NCBI RefSeq assembly: GCF_039679125.1
Contig: NZ_CP155551.1
Span: forward strand, 1,798,001-1,862,000
Length of the DNA stretch: 64,000 bases
Direction: 5' to 3'
DNA from: Blastococcus sp. HT6-4
Lineage (GTDB): Bacteria; Actinomycetota; Actinomycetes; Mycobacteriales; Geodermatophilaceae
Below the pieces are notes generated by a model that was not told where the DNA came from, made no database searches, and worked only from the letters and a program-made list of their open reading frames with translations. This document shows, one piece after another, positions 44,008-52,766 of the stretch (its first letter is position 1; every line of letters begins with the position of its first letter). Made by a program: the position numbers and the translations under genes.

Positions 44008-45422
44008 CCGCCCCCGCGCTCGCCGGACGGCTTCGCGCGCTGGTGGGGGAGGCCGGCCTGGTCACCGATCCCGGGCAGCTGGCCGGTTACCTGAGCGACT
44101 GGCGCGGCGCGTACTCGGGCAGCGCCGCGGCCGTCGTCCGGCCGGGCAGCACCGAGGAGGTGGCCGCGGTCGTGCGCGCCTGCGCCGAGGAGGGCGTCGC
44201 CGTCGTCCCCCAGGGCGGCAACACCGGGCTGTGCGGGGGAGCGGTGCCCGACTCCTCCGGCCGGCAGGTGGTGGTCTCGCTGGACCGCATGCGGCGGGTG
44301 CGCGCCGTCGACCCGGTCGACCAGACGATCACGGTGGAGGCCGGCGTCGTGCTGCAGACGGTGCAGGAGGCGGCCGCCGCCGAGGGCTGCCTGTTCCCGC
44401 TCTCCCTCGGTTCGGAGGGCAGCTGCACGATCGGCGGCAACCTGTCGACCAACGCCGGCGGTACCGGGGTCCTCCGCTACGGCACCATGCGCGACCTCAC
44501 GCTCGGGCTCGAGGTCGTCCTGCCGGACGGCCGGATCTGGAACGGCCTGCGCGGGCTGCGCAAGGACAACACCGGATACGACCTCAAGCAGCTGTTCATC
44601 GGAGCGGAGGGCACGCTCGGTCTGGTGACGGCGGCGGTGCTCAAGCTCTTCCCGGCCGTCCGCAGCCGGGCGACGGCGTGGGTGGCCGTGGGCTCGGTCC
44701 AGGCGGCCGTGGATCTGTTCGGGATCGTGCGCGGGCTCTGCGGCGACCGGCTGACCGGCTTCGAGGTCATGTCCCGCCAGAGCGTCGACTTCGTGCTGCG
44801 GCACGGACCGGGCGCGCGCGACCTCTTCGGGGCCGTCCACCCCTGGTACGTGCTCGTGGAGTTGAGCGACACGTTGCCCGGCGCCGGCCTGGACGGGTTA
44901 CTCGAGTCCGCCCTCGGTGGGGCGTTCGAGCGGGAGGTGGCCGCCGACGCGGTCGTGGCGTCCGGTCCGGCGCAGACCGCCGCGCTCTGGGCGCTCCGCG
45001 AGGGCATCTCGGAGGCCCAGAACTTCGAGGGCCCGAGCCTGAAGCACGACGTGACGGTGCCGGTCAGCAGCATCCCGGCCTTCGTCGAGCGGACCGATCG
45101 GGCGCTGCGGGAAGCGGTGCCGGGCATTCGGATCGTCACCTACGGGCACGTCGGCGACGGGAACCTGCACTACAACCTGAGCAAGCCCGTGGACTCCGAC
45201 GACGACGCCTTCCGGCGGCGGGCCGGCGAGCTCGCCCGCGTCGTCTACGACTCGACCAGCAGCTTCGACGGGAGCATCAGCGCCGAGCACGGGCTGGGCC
45301 AGTCCAAGCGCGACGTCATCGCCGACTACAAGGACGGCTTCGAGCTGGAGCTGATGCGGAGCATCAAGCAGCTCCTCGACCCTGCCGGCCTGATGAACCC
45401 GGGCAAGGTGCTGCCCGGCTGA
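44004..45422 (+). CDS. FAD-linked D-2-hydroxyacid dehydrogenase (GlcD/D2HGDH-like)
   Basis: 472 residues. FAD-binding type 4 (PCMH) domain with VVPQGGNTGLCGGAV and GSEGSCTIGGNLSTNAGGTGVLRYG, then the C-terminal FAD-oxidase domain with metal-binding TYGHVGDGNLHYN and SISAEHGLGQ. Family members oxidise D-2-hydroxyglutarate, D-lactate or glycolate. Beside 2-oxoglutarate-producing genes, D-2-hydroxyglutarate is a reasonable guess, but lactate or glycolate cannot be excluded. Overlaps mqo by ATGA. It ends two bases from the convergent helicase gene. Confidence 0.88.
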   Translation: MTAPALAGRLRALVGEAGLVTDPGQLAGYLSDWRGAYSGSAAAVVRPGSTEEVAAVVRACAEEGVAVVPQGGNTGLCGGAVPDSSGRQVVVSLDRMRRVRAVDPVDQTITVEAGVVLQTVQEAAAAEGCLFPLSLGSEGSCTIGGNLSTNAGGTGVLRYGTMRDLTLGLEVVLPDGRIWNGLRGLRKDNTGYDLKQLFIGAEGTLGLVTAAVLKLFPAVRSRATAWVAVGSVQAAVDLFGIVRGLCGDRLTGFEVMSRQSVDFVLRHGPGARDLFGAVHPWYVLVELSDTLPGAGLDGLLESALGGAFEREVAADAVVASGPAQTAALWALREGISEAQNFEGPSLKHDVTVPVSSIPAFVERTDRALREAVPGIRIVTYGHVGDGNLHYNLSKPVDSDDDAFRRRAGELARVVYDSTSSFDGSISAEHGLGQSKRDVIADYKDGFELELMRSIKQLLDPAGLMNPGKVLPG

Positions 45423-45423
45423 A

Positions 45424-47970
45424 TCAGTCCTTGCGGCCGGCGTCGACCAGGCGGATCACCGCGGCGCCCTCCTCGTCGGAGGCCTCGAGGTCGACCTCGA
45501 CGTCGAAGCCCCAGTCGTGGTCGCCCTCGGGGTCGTCGACGATCTGCCGCACCCGCCAGACCCCGGGCTGCTTGTCCCAGACGAGCAGCGCCGGCCCGCG
45601 GGCGTCCGCGCCGGTGTTCACCTCGCCGTGCTCGGCGAAGTAGGCGTGCACCACCTCGCCCCAGCGGTCGGCGTCCCAGCCGGAGCCGGCGTCCAGCTCG
45701 CCCAGGTCGTACCAGCGGCGGCGGGCCCACAGCTCCACCCGGCGGAACAGCGCGTTGCGGACCATGGCGGTGAACGCCCGCTCGTTGCCGGTGAGCGGGC
45801 GCGGCCGGGCCGGGACGGCGACCTCGGCCACCGCGCCGTCCTCCGGGTTGGTGAGCTGCTCCCACTCGTCGAGCAGGCTCGAGTCGACCTGGCGCACCAG
45901 CTCTCCCAGCCACTCGACCAGGTCGGTGACCTCCTCGGTGCGCGCCGCGGCGGGCACCCCGGAGCGCAGCGCCTTGAACGCGTCGGAGAGGTAGCGCAGC
46001 ACGGCCCCCTCGGCGCGGGTCAGCCCGTAGGTGTTGACGAACTCCCGGAAGGTGAACGCCCGCTCCCACATCTCCCGCACGACCGACTTCGGGGACAGCT
46101 GCCCGTCGGCCGCCCACGGGTTGCTCTGCCGGTAGACGTCGTAGGCGTGCCCGAGCAGCTCCTCCAGCGGCTTGGGGTAGCTCACCTCCTCGAGCAGCTC
46201 CATCCGCTCGTCGTACTCGATGCCCTCGGCCTTCATCTGGGCGACCGCCTCGCCCTTGGCCTTGTTCAGCTGGGCGGACAGGATCTGCCGCGGGTCGTCG
46301 AGGGTCGCCTCGATGACGCTGACGACGTCGAGCGCGTACGTGTCGGACTCCGGGTCGAGGAGGTCGATGGCCGCGAGCGCGAACGTCGACAGCGGCTGGT
46401 TGAGCGCGAAGTCCGGCGGCAGGTCGAGGGTGAGGTCGTAGCGGCGGCCGTCCGGCTCCGGCTCGGGCAGCCGCTCCAGGACGCCGGCCTGCAGCAGCGA
46501 CCGCGCGATGCCGATGGCGTCGCGGATCAGCTTCAGCTGCTTGGCGCGCGGCTCGTGGTTCTCGGTGAGCAGCCGGCGCATGGCGAGGAAGGGATCGCCG
46601 GGCCGGTCGACGACGTCGAGGACCATCGCCGTCGTCACCCGCATGTGGCTGGTCAGCTTCTCCGGCTCGCCCTCGACCAGCCGGTTCATCGTCGCCTCGC
46701 TCCACGGCACCATGCCGTCGGGCACCTTCTTGCGCACCAGCTTGCGGCGCTTCTTCGGGTCGTCGGCGACCTTCGCGAACTGCTTGAGGTTCTCGACCTC
46801 GTGCTCGGGCGCCTGGACGACGACGGTGCCCGCGGTGTCGTAGCCCGCGCGACCGGCGCGGCCGGCGATCTGGTGGAACTCGCGGACCTGCAGCAGCCGG
46901 GTGCGGGTGCCGTCGTACTTGGACAGCGCCGAGAAGACGACGGTGCGGATCGGCACGTTGATGCCCACGCCCAGGGTGTCGGTGCCGCAGATGACCTTGA
47001 GCAGGCCGGCCTGGGCGAGCTGCTCCACCAGCCGCCGGTACTTGGGCAGCATGCCGGCGTGGTGGACGCCGATGCCGTGGCGCACCAGGCGGGACAGCGT
47101 CGTCCCGAACGCGGAGGAGAACCGGAAGCCGCCGATCATCTCGGCGATCGCGGCCTTCTCCTCCTTGCTGCACACGTTCACGCTCATCAGCGCCTGCGCC
47201 CGCTCCAGCGCGGAGGCCTGGGTGAAGTGCACGACGTAGACCGGCGCCTGCTGGGTGTCCAGCAGCTCCTGGATCGTCTCGTGCATCGGCGTCGTCGCGT
47301 AGTAGTGGTGCAGCGGCACCGGGCGGACGGCGTTGGCGACCAGCGCGGTCGGGCGGCCGGTGCGGCGGGTGAGGTCCTCGCGCAGCGACGTGACGTCGCC
47401 GAGCGTGGCGCTCATCAGCAGGAACTGGGCCTTCGGCAGCTCCAGCAGCGGCACCTGCCAGGCCCAGCCGCGGTCGGGGTCGCCGTAGAAGTGGAACTCG
47501 TCCATGACCACGAGACCGATGTCGGCGTCGGCCCCCTCGCGCAGCGCGATGTTGGCCAGCACCTCCGCGGTGCAGGCGATGATCGGCGCGTCCCGGTTGA
47601 CCGCGGCGTCGCCGGTGAGCATGCCGACGTTGGCCGCGCCGAAGACCCCGCAGAGCGCGAAGAACTTCTCGCTGACCAGCGCCTTGATCGGGGCGGTGTA
47701 GTAGCTGCGCCGGCCGGCGGCCAGGGCCGCGTACTGCGCGCCGGTGGCGACCAGTGACTTGCCCGAGCCGGTCGGGGTCGCCAGGACGACGTTGGCGCCG
47801 CTGACCAGCTCGATCAGCGCCTCCTCCTGCGCCGGGTACAGCGTCGTGCCGCCGGCCTCGGCCCACGCGGCGAAGGCGGCGAACAGCTCGTCGGGGTCGC
47901 CGCCCGTGGCGCGCAGCGCGGTGAGGTCGGCGGGGTCGTCGAGCAGCGGAGGAGGGGCGGTGGCGGTCAT
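45424..47970 (-). CDS. DUF3516 DEAD/DEAH-box RNA helicase
   Basis: 848 residues. Motif I ATPTGSGKS, motif II DEFH (VVMDEFHFYG), motif III MSATLG, motif VI QIAGRAGRAGYD; then the DUF3516 region to the end. It is a Ski2/Mtr4-like superfamily-2 helicase conserved across actinobacteria, thought to act in RNA metabolism. ATG 47970 is chosen at the start of homology; no convincing Shine-Dalgarno. It is head-to-head with the 49-residue protein gene. Confidence 0.9.
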   Translation of the reverse strand: MTATAPPPLLDDPADLTALRATGGDPDELFAAFAAWAEAGGTTLYPAQEEALIELVSGANVVLATPTGSGKSLVATGAQYAALAAGRRSYYTAPIKALVSEKFFALCGVFGAANVGMLTGDAAVNRDAPIIACTAEVLANIALREGADADIGLVVMDEFHFYGDPDRGWAWQVPLLELPKAQFLLMSATLGDVTSLREDLTRRTGRPTALVANAVRPVPLHHYYATTPMHETIQELLDTQQAPVYVVHFTQASALERAQALMSVNVCSKEEKAAIAEMIGGFRFSSAFGTTLSRLVRHGIGVHHAGMLPKYRRLVEQLAQAGLLKVICGTDTLGVGINVPIRTVVFSALSKYDGTRTRLLQVREFHQIAGRAGRAGYDTAGTVVVQAPEHEVENLKQFAKVADDPKKRRKLVRKKVPDGMVPWSEATMNRLVEGEPEKLTSHMRVTTAMVLDVVDRPGDPFLAMRRLLTENHEPRAKQLKLIRDAIGIARSLLQAGVLERLPEPEPDGRRYDLTLDLPPDFALNQPLSTFALAAIDLLDPESDTYALDVVSVIEATLDDPRQILSAQLNKAKGEAVAQMKAEGIEYDERMELLEEVSYPKPLEELLGHAYDVYRQSNPWAADGQLSPKSVVREMWERAFTFREFVNTYGLTRAEGAVLRYLSDAFKALRSGVPAAARTEEVTDLVEWLGELVRQVDSSLLDEWEQLTNPEDGAVAEVAVPARPRPLTGNERAFTAMVRNALFRRVELWARRRWYDLGELDAGSGWDADRWGEVVHAYFAEHGEVNTGADARGPALLVWDKQPGVWRVRQIVDDPEGDHDWGFDVEVDLEASDEEGAAVIRLVDAGRKD

Positions 47971-48137
47971 CAGGAGCAACAGCGTGCCCGATGCCCCGGA
48001 CGTTCCCGCGACCGCGCCTCTCCGGCGGCCCGCGCCCGGCGAAACGTAACGATCCGGTAACAGAGACTCGCGGGGGGTGTGACGTAGGTCGTTGTCGGAG
48101 AGGAAGGTGAACAACAGATGAACGGAAGGTGGCTGCC
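47971..48137. promoter_or_regulatory. Intergenic region upstream of the 49-residue protein
   Basis: This 167-base divergent region carries a direct repeat GTAAC (48046-48050 and 48057-48061, 11 bases apart) in an otherwise GC-rich stretch, and two purine-rich segments (GGAGAGGAAGG, GGAAGG). The repeat could be an operator for either divergent gene; nothing identifies the regulator. Confidence 0.3.
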
Positions 48138-48287
48138 ATGCGCGACAAGGTCGAGACCCGCGAGCAGGAGTGCCCGGAGTGCCGGTGGGTTCCCGTCGTG
48201 GACCGGCTCGGCAAGCGCCGCCTCGAGATGCGCTGGCAGCTGCCCGTCGCGCCGCCCGCCGAGACGAGCCTCTCCCGCGCGGCCTGA
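48138..48287 (+). CDS. 49-residue CPEC-motif small protein
   Basis: ATG 48138 to TGA 48287. The protein reads MRDKVETREQECPECRWVPV at its start, with a CPEC knuckle (C12, C15) that could coordinate zinc or iron with another protein or in a dimer, and a short Arg/Leu-rich helix after it. GGAAGG (48124-48129) is eight bases before the ATG. Codon use fits the genome. No other Cys is present. I do not recognise it. It lies in the ~420-base space between the DUF3516 helicase and the SDR gene. Confidence 0.6.
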   Translation: MRDKVETREQECPECRWVPVVDRLGKRRLEMRWQLPVAPPAETSLSRAA

Positions 48288-48388
48288 CGATGTCCTCCGG
48301 CGGGTTCCTCCGGTCGCCGGCCGGGTAGCGCGCGGGTGAGCCCCGGGCCGCTCGGCCCGGTCCACCCCAGACGCCCCGGAGGAGCCCC

Positions 48389-49246
48389 ATGTCGTCACCC
48401 CGCCCCGAGAGCCAGCCCGCCCAGCAGCAGACCCCGCCGGGCACCCTCGGCGAGATGGACCCCCGCCCCGACCACGGCGAGGAGAGCTACCAGGGCTCCG
48501 GGAAGCTCACCGGCAAGGTCGCGGTCATCACAGGCGGCGACAGCGGCATCGGCCGCGCCGTCGCGATCGCCTTCGCCCGGGAGGGCGCCGACGTCCTCAT
48601 CAGCTACCTGAGCGAGCACGAGGACGCCCAGGACACCGCGCGGTACGTCGAGGAGGCCGGCCGGAAGTGCATCCTGGTGGCCGGGGACCTCTCCGACCGG
48701 GCGCACGCCAAGACGGTCATCCCCACGGCGATCGAGGAGTTCGGCCGGGTCGACGTCCTGGTCAACAACGCCGCCTTCCAGATGAGCCACGACTCGCTCG
48801 AGGAGATCTCCGACGAGGAGTGGGACCACACCGTCGCCACGAACCTCTCGGCCATGTTCACCCTCACCAAGGACGCCATCCCGCACATGCGGCCGGGCGC
48901 CTCGATCATCAACTCCTCGTCGGTGAACTCCGACAACCCGAGCCCGAACCTCATCGCCTACGCCATGACCAAGGCCGGCATCGCGAACTTCACCGCCAGC
49001 CTGGCGCAGATGTACGGCGAGAAGGGCATCCGGGCCAACAGCGTCGCGCCCGGCCCGATCTGGACACCGCTGATCCCCTCGACGATGCCCGAGGAGAAGG
49101 TGGAGAGCTTCGGCGGGAACACACCGCTGGGCCGGGCCGGCCAGCCGGCCGAGCTGGCGCCGGTCTACGTGCTGCTGGCCAGTGACGAGGGCTCCTACGT
49201 GTCCGGCGCGCGGGTCGCGGTCACCGGCGGCCGCCCCATCCTCTGA
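48389..49246 (+). CDS. SDR family oxidoreductase (YghA-like)
   Basis: 285 residues. A ~38-residue N-terminal extension (Gln/Pro-rich, MDPRPDHGEESYQGSGKL) precedes the Rossmann fold: VITGGDSGIGRAVA, NNAA, INSSS (catalytic Ser), AYAMTKAG (catalytic Tyr and Lys) and SVAPGPIWTPL. The extension is the mark of the YghA/general-stress SDR subgroup in which glucose- or aldehyde-oxidoreductase roles are proposed. GGAGG precedes ATG 48389. Confidence 0.9.
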   Translation: MSSPRPESQPAQQQTPPGTLGEMDPRPDHGEESYQGSGKLTGKVAVITGGDSGIGRAVAIAFAREGADVLISYLSEHEDAQDTARYVEEAGRKCILVAGDLSDRAHAKTVIPTAIEEFGRVDVLVNNAAFQMSHDSLEEISDEEWDHTVATNLSAMFTLTKDAIPHMRPGASIINSSSVNSDNPSPNLIAYAMTKAGIANFTASLAQMYGEKGIRANSVAPGPIWTPLIPSTMPEEKVESFGGNTPLGRAGQPAELAPVYVLLASDEGSYVSGARVAVTGGRPIL

Positions 49247-49268
49247 CCGCGTCCTCCCTCGGCTCGGC

Positions 49269-49304
49269 GCGTCCTCCCTCACCGCCCGCGGTGGGGGAGG
49301 ACGC
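49269..49304. terminator. Bidirectional terminator, SDR / mmuM
   Basis: A 16-base arm at 49269-49284 pairs with 49289-49304 with a single G-U pair and a four-base loop, between two convergent genes. The sequence GCGTCCTCCCTC occurs once more 18 bases upstream, making a direct repeat. Confidence 0.8.
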
Positions 49305-49316
49305 TCGATGATCAGG

Positions 49317-50213
49317 TCAGCTGATCGTGGCGGCGAGGGCGGCGATGTCGGCCGGGCGGACGCGGCAGCACCCACCGATCAGCCGGGCGCCGGCGGCCAC
49401 CCAGCCGGGGACGTCGCCGGGGGGCACCCCTGCCGAGCCCGTCCAGCGCCGGGCTCCGGCGTCCCATGCCTCGCCGCTGTTGGGATAGGCGACGACCGGC
49501 TTCCCGGCCGTGGCGGCCGCGGCGACCGTGGGGCCGATCGCCGCCGGGGCGGTGCAGTTCACCCCGACCGCGATCACCTCGTCGATGCCGGCCGCCATCC
49601 CGAAGACCTCGTCGACGCGTTCCCCGCGCCGGGTGCGCGCGACCCCGTCGTCGTCCACCACCGTGGTCAGCGAGAGCCAGATGGGCACGCCCAGCGACCG
49701 TGCCTCGGCGACGAGCGCCTCCACCTCGGCGGCCGCGGGCACGGTTTCGCAGGCCAGCACGTCGGCGCCCGCCTGCGCGAGCAGCTCCATGCGGGGCCGG
49801 TGGAAGGCGCGCAGCGCGGCGACGTCCGTCCCGGCCAGGTACGCACCCGTGTACTCGGAGCCGTCGGCCAGCATCGCGCCGTACGGGCCGACGGAACCGG
49901 CGACCCAGCCGCCGCCCTGCCCCTCGCGCGCCAGTCCCACCGACGACGCGATCAACCGCTGGGCCTCGGTCGCGTCCACGCCGGCGGCGGCGAAGCCCTC
50001 GGCCGTCGCCTGGTAGCTGGCCGTCGTCGCGACCTCGGCGCCCGCCGCGGCGAAGGCGGCGTGCGCCGCCACGATCGCCCCTGGATCGTCGCGCAGGAGC
50101 CGCGCCGACCACAGGGCCGAGGACACGTCGTGCCCGCGGGCCTCCAGCTCCGTGGACAGGCCGCCGTCCAGCACGACCGGTCCGGCGGCCAGGGCATCGG
50201 CGAGATCAGGCAT
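49317..50213 (-). CDS. mmuM: Homocysteine S-methyltransferase
   Basis: About 298 residues, Pfam S-methyl_trans barrel. VLDGGLSTELEARGHD opens the fold; zinc ligands are Cys in GVNCTAP and the CC of IGGCCRVRP. It methylates homocysteine using S-methylmethionine or SAM to give methionine. GAGG lies nine bases before ATG 50213; ATG 50222 directly abuts it and is less likely. No S-methylmethionine permease gene is adjacent. Confidence 0.9.
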   Translation of the reverse strand: MPDLADALAAGPVVLDGGLSTELEARGHDVSSALWSARLLRDDPGAIVAAHAAFAAAGAEVATTASYQATAEGFAAAGVDATEAQRLIASSVGLAREGQGGGWVAGSVGPYGAMLADGSEYTGAYLAGTDVAALRAFHRPRMELLAQAGADVLACETVPAAAEVEALVAEARSLGVPIWLSLTTVVDDDGVARTRRGERVDEVFGMAAGIDEVIAVGVNCTAPAAIGPTVAAAATAGKPVVAYPNSGEAWDAGARRWTGSAGVPPGDVPGWVAAGARLIGGCCRVRPADIAALAATIS

Positions 50214-50245
50214 GGGCACCATCCTCGCGCGGTACCTGCCTCCCC

Positions 50246-50755
50246 ATGGTCTTCATCTGGAGCAGCGGCTGGGGTCCCCGGCGCCGTCGACCCCGTCGGG
50301 GGTACGGCGGCGGGTACCGCGGGCACTACGCGGGCCACTACGGCCGGGGCTACGGGGGCTACGGGCCCGGGTACGGCCGGCCGCGCGGGTACCGCCGGAA
50401 CGACTCCTGCCTGCGCGACCTGCTGTTCCTCAACACCGGCTGCTGCCTGGCCAACGCCGTCGGCTGCGGGATGGACCTGCTGTACGTCGCCCCGCGGTCG
50501 CTGCCCGCGATCCGGGCCGGCCGGCAGGGGACCGGCGCGGCGGCCCGCCTCGTCGCCGCCGTCCGTTTCTACCAGCGCGAGATCAGCCCGAAGCGGCGCC
50601 CGTGCTGCTCGTTCACGCCCACCTGCTCGGCCTACGCCGTCGAGGCGCTGGAGGCCCACGGCGCCCGACGCGGTTCCTGGCTGACCGTGCGGCGGCTCCT
50701 GCGCTGCCGCCCGGGTGCCCGCGGCGGCGCCGACCCGGTACCGGCAGCCGCCTGA
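50246..50755 (+). CDS. YidD-like membrane insertion factor with Gly/Tyr-rich and Cys-rich extension
   Basis: 169 residues. Residues ~98-169 are a full YidD domain: FYQREISPKRRPCC, FTPTCSAYAVEALEAHG, RLLRCRPGARGGADPVP. Residues 18-52 are a Gly/Tyr/Arg-rich low-complexity tract and 55-81 a hydrophobic, Cys-rich segment (SCLRDLLFLNTGCCLANAVGCG). Canonical YidD (~70-110 residues) is encoded in rpmH-rnpA-yidD-yidC near the origin and helps YidC insertion; that neighbourhood is absent here, so this may be a second, specialised copy. ATG 50246 is divergent from mmuM. Confidence 0.82.
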   Translation: MVFIWSSGWGPRRRRPRRGYGGGYRGHYAGHYGRGYGGYGPGYGRPRGYRRNDSCLRDLLFLNTGCCLANAVGCGMDLLYVAPRSLPAIRAGRQGTGAAARLVAAVRFYQREISPKRRPCCSFTPTCSAYAVEALEAHGARRGSWLTVRRLLRCRPGARGGADPVPAAA

Positions 50756-50789
50756 CCCCCGGGGCCCCACCATCGGCGAGACTGTGGGG

Positions 50790-51230
50790 GTGCCTGCCGC
50801 CGACGACGCCTCCGGTGACCTCCCGGTCACCGGCTCCGTCGTCGTGCCCGCGGGCGTGCTGTCGTGGCGCTTCTCCCGGTCGTCGGGCCCCGGTGGGCAG
50901 GGCGTGAACACCGCCGACTCCCGCGTCGAGCTGTCGGTGTCGCCGCTGGACCTGCCTGGCCTCACCGACCCGCAGCGCGCCCGGCTGGCCGCCCGTCTGG
51001 GACCCCGGCTGGTCGACGGCGTCCTGACGATCGCCGCGAGCGAGCACCGCCAGCAGCTGCGCAACCGGCAGGCCGCCCGCGAGCGGCTGGCGGCGGTGCT
51101 CCGTGCCGCGCTCGCCCCGCCGGCTCCGGCCCGGCGGCGCACCAAGCCCACACGCGGCTCGAAGGAGCGGCGCATCGAGGCGAAGAAGCAGCGCGGTCAG
51201 CTGAAGAAGCAGCGCCGGAACTGGGAATAG
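50790..51230 (+). CDS. arfB: ArfB-like peptidyl-tRNA hydrolase (ribosome rescue)
   Basis: 146 residues. Catalytic GGQ (residues 35-37) inside SSGPGGQGVNTADSRVEL and a Lys/Arg-rich C-terminal tail (SKERRIEAKKQRGQLKKQRR) which in ArfB/YaeJ inserts into the empty mRNA channel of stalled ribosomes. It hydrolyses peptidyl-tRNA to rescue ribosomes. GTG 50790 has GAGACT six bases upstream (leaderless pattern). Confidence 0.9.
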   Translation: MPAADDASGDLPVTGSVVVPAGVLSWRFSRSSGPGGQGVNTADSRVELSVSPLDLPGLTDPQRARLAARLGPRLVDGVLTIAASEHRQQLRNRQAARERLAAVLRAALAPPAPARRRTKPTRGSKERRIEAKKQRGQLKKQRRNWE

Positions 51231-51245
51231 CCGCAGCTGCGGCAG

Positions 51246-51530
51246 CTAGCCGAGCCGCTGCTGCAGGTGCACGGTGACCTCCTCGCCCGCGCGGCTCTTG
51301 CCGATGGCCGAGCAGATCGCCGCGCGCAGCGGCAGCCAGTGGGGGCCGGTGCCCGACGGCATGAGGGTGGCCGCGAAGGCGTGCCCGTCGGCGGTGCCGG
51401 TCACCTTCACGGCCCGGCGGGTGCCCAGCAGCTCGGCTGAGTCCGGCACGACCGGGTAGGTGGTGAAGGCGCCGTCCTTCTCGATGGGCGCGGTGAAGGT
51501 GAGCTCCAGGGCGGTGGGGTGCTCATGCAC
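51246..51530 (-). CDS. DUF1905 domain protein
   Basis: 94 residues with [32 protein letters not shown] at the C-terminus, the DUF1905 signature (beta-rich fold, unknown function). GTG 51530 overlaps the stop of the sigma-factor gene by eight bases, so it is the last gene of a DGPF-sigma-DUF1905 operon. An ATG 30 bases upstream, inside the sigma gene, is an alternative. Confidence 0.8.
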   Translation of the reverse strand: MHEHPTALELTFTAPIEKDGAFTTYPVVPDSAELLGTRRAVKVTGTADGHAFAATLMPSGTGPHWLPLRAAICSAIGKSRAGEEVTVHLQQRLG

Positions 51531-52761
51531 CCATCGACCGCCGTGGGTCCGACAACTCATCGGAGCGCCGCCGGAGGAACGCGCGCTCGGAGTCGTTGCC
51601 CGCCAGCGCCAGGGCCGCCCGGTAGGACTCGAGCGCCTCGGCGGTGCGGCCCAGCCGGCGCAGCAGGTCGGCGCGCACGGCGGGCAGCAGGTGGTGGCGG
51701 GGCAGGTCCAGCTCCTCGACGAGCGCCAGGCCGGCCGCCGGTCCGGCCACTTCGGCGACGGCGACGGCGCGGTGCAGGGCGACCACCGGGCTCGGGGCCA
51801 GCGCCATCAGCTGGTCGTAGAGCGCGACGACCTGCCGCCAATCGGTGGTGGCGGCCGTCGCCGCGTCGCCGTGGACGGCGGCGACGGCGGCCTGCAGCTG
51901 GTACGGACCGGGCCGGTCGCGCCGCAGGCACCGGCGCACCAGGCCCAGGCCCTCGGCGACCAGCGCCCGGTCCCAGCGCGTCCGGTCCTGGTCGGCGAGC
52001 AGCACGAGGTCGCCGTCGGCGGTGGTCCGCGCCGGCCGCCGGGCCTCGGTCAGCAGCATGAGCGCCAGCAGCCCGAGGACCTCCGGCTCGTCGGGCATCA
52101 GCTCGGCGAGCAGCCGACCGAGCCGGATCGCCTCGGCGCAGAGGTCCTCCCGCAGCAGGCGTTCCCCCGACGAGGCGGCGTAGCCCTCCGAGAACACCAG
52201 GTAGACGACGGCGAGCACGGCCGGCAGCCGGTCCGGGAGCTCGGCCTCCGCCGGCACCCGGTAGGGGATGCGGGCGGCCCGGATCTTGGCCTTCGCCCGG
52301 ACCAGGCGCTGGGCCATCGTGGGCTCGGGCACCAGGAAGGCGGCGGCGATCTCCGCCGTGGTCAGCCCGCCGATCAGCCGGAGGGTCAGCGCCACCCGGG
52401 CCGGCACGGACAGCGCCGGGTGGCAGCAGGTGAAGACGAGCCGGAGCCGGTCGTCGCGCACGGGCCCCTGCTCGGGTGGGCTCGGGTCGCCGAGGAGCAG
52501 CGCGGCCTGGACGTGCCGGTCCGTGCGCGTGCTCTCCCGCCGCAGGCGGTCGATCGCCCGGTTGCGGGCGGTCGTGATGATCCAGCCGGCCGGGCTGAGC
52601 GGGACGCCGTCGGCCGGCCAGCGGGCGACGGCGGTGAGGAAGGCATCCTGGACCGCCTCCTCGGCGGCGTCGACGTCACCGAGGAGGCGGATCAGGACGG
52701 CGACCGCCCGGCCGTGGTGCTCGCGGAAGACCCGCTCGACCTCGGCGACGACGTCGTCCAC
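51523..52761 (-). CDS. ECF RNA polymerase sigma factor, ECF42-like with long C-terminal extension
   Basis: 412 residues. Region 2 (~10-75: [49 protein letters not shown]) and region 4 (~115-170: [34 protein letters not shown]) are followed by ~230 residues of helical repeats including a TPR-like segment near the end ([22 protein letters not shown]). This is the ECF42 architecture, which co-occurs with DGPF proteins; the extension is reported to be needed for activity. No anti-sigma factor is adjacent. GTG 52761 lies five bases after the DGPF stop. Confidence 0.9.
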   Translation of the reverse strand: MDDVVAEVERVFREHHGRAVAVLIRLLGDVDAAEEAVQDAFLTAVARWPADGVPLSPAGWIITTARNRAIDRLRRESTRTDRHVQAALLLGDPSPPEQGPVRDDRLRLVFTCCHPALSVPARVALTLRLIGGLTTAEIAAAFLVPEPTMAQRLVRAKAKIRAARIPYRVPAEAELPDRLPAVLAVVYLVFSEGYAASSGERLLREDLCAEAIRLGRLLAELMPDEPEVLGLLALMLLTEARRPARTTADGDLVLLADQDRTRWDRALVAEGLGLVRRCLRRDRPGPYQLQAAVAAVHGDAATAATTDWRQVVALYDQLMALAPSPVVALHRAVAVAEVAGPAAGLALVEELDLPRHHLLPAVRADLLRRLGRTAEALESYRAALALAGNDSERAFLRRRSDELSDPRRSMGA

Positions 52762-52766
52762 GGGAG

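Noticed and set aside
48118..48339. A 73-codon frame overlapping the 49-residue protein
   Set aside because: It has no well-spaced ribosome binding site and a low-complexity translation; the 48138 frame has both a ribosome binding site and CPEC motif.
49317..50245. SAM or other riboswitch before mmuM
   Set aside because: Only about 30 bases separate mmuM from yidD, too short for a riboswitch and without conserved core elements.
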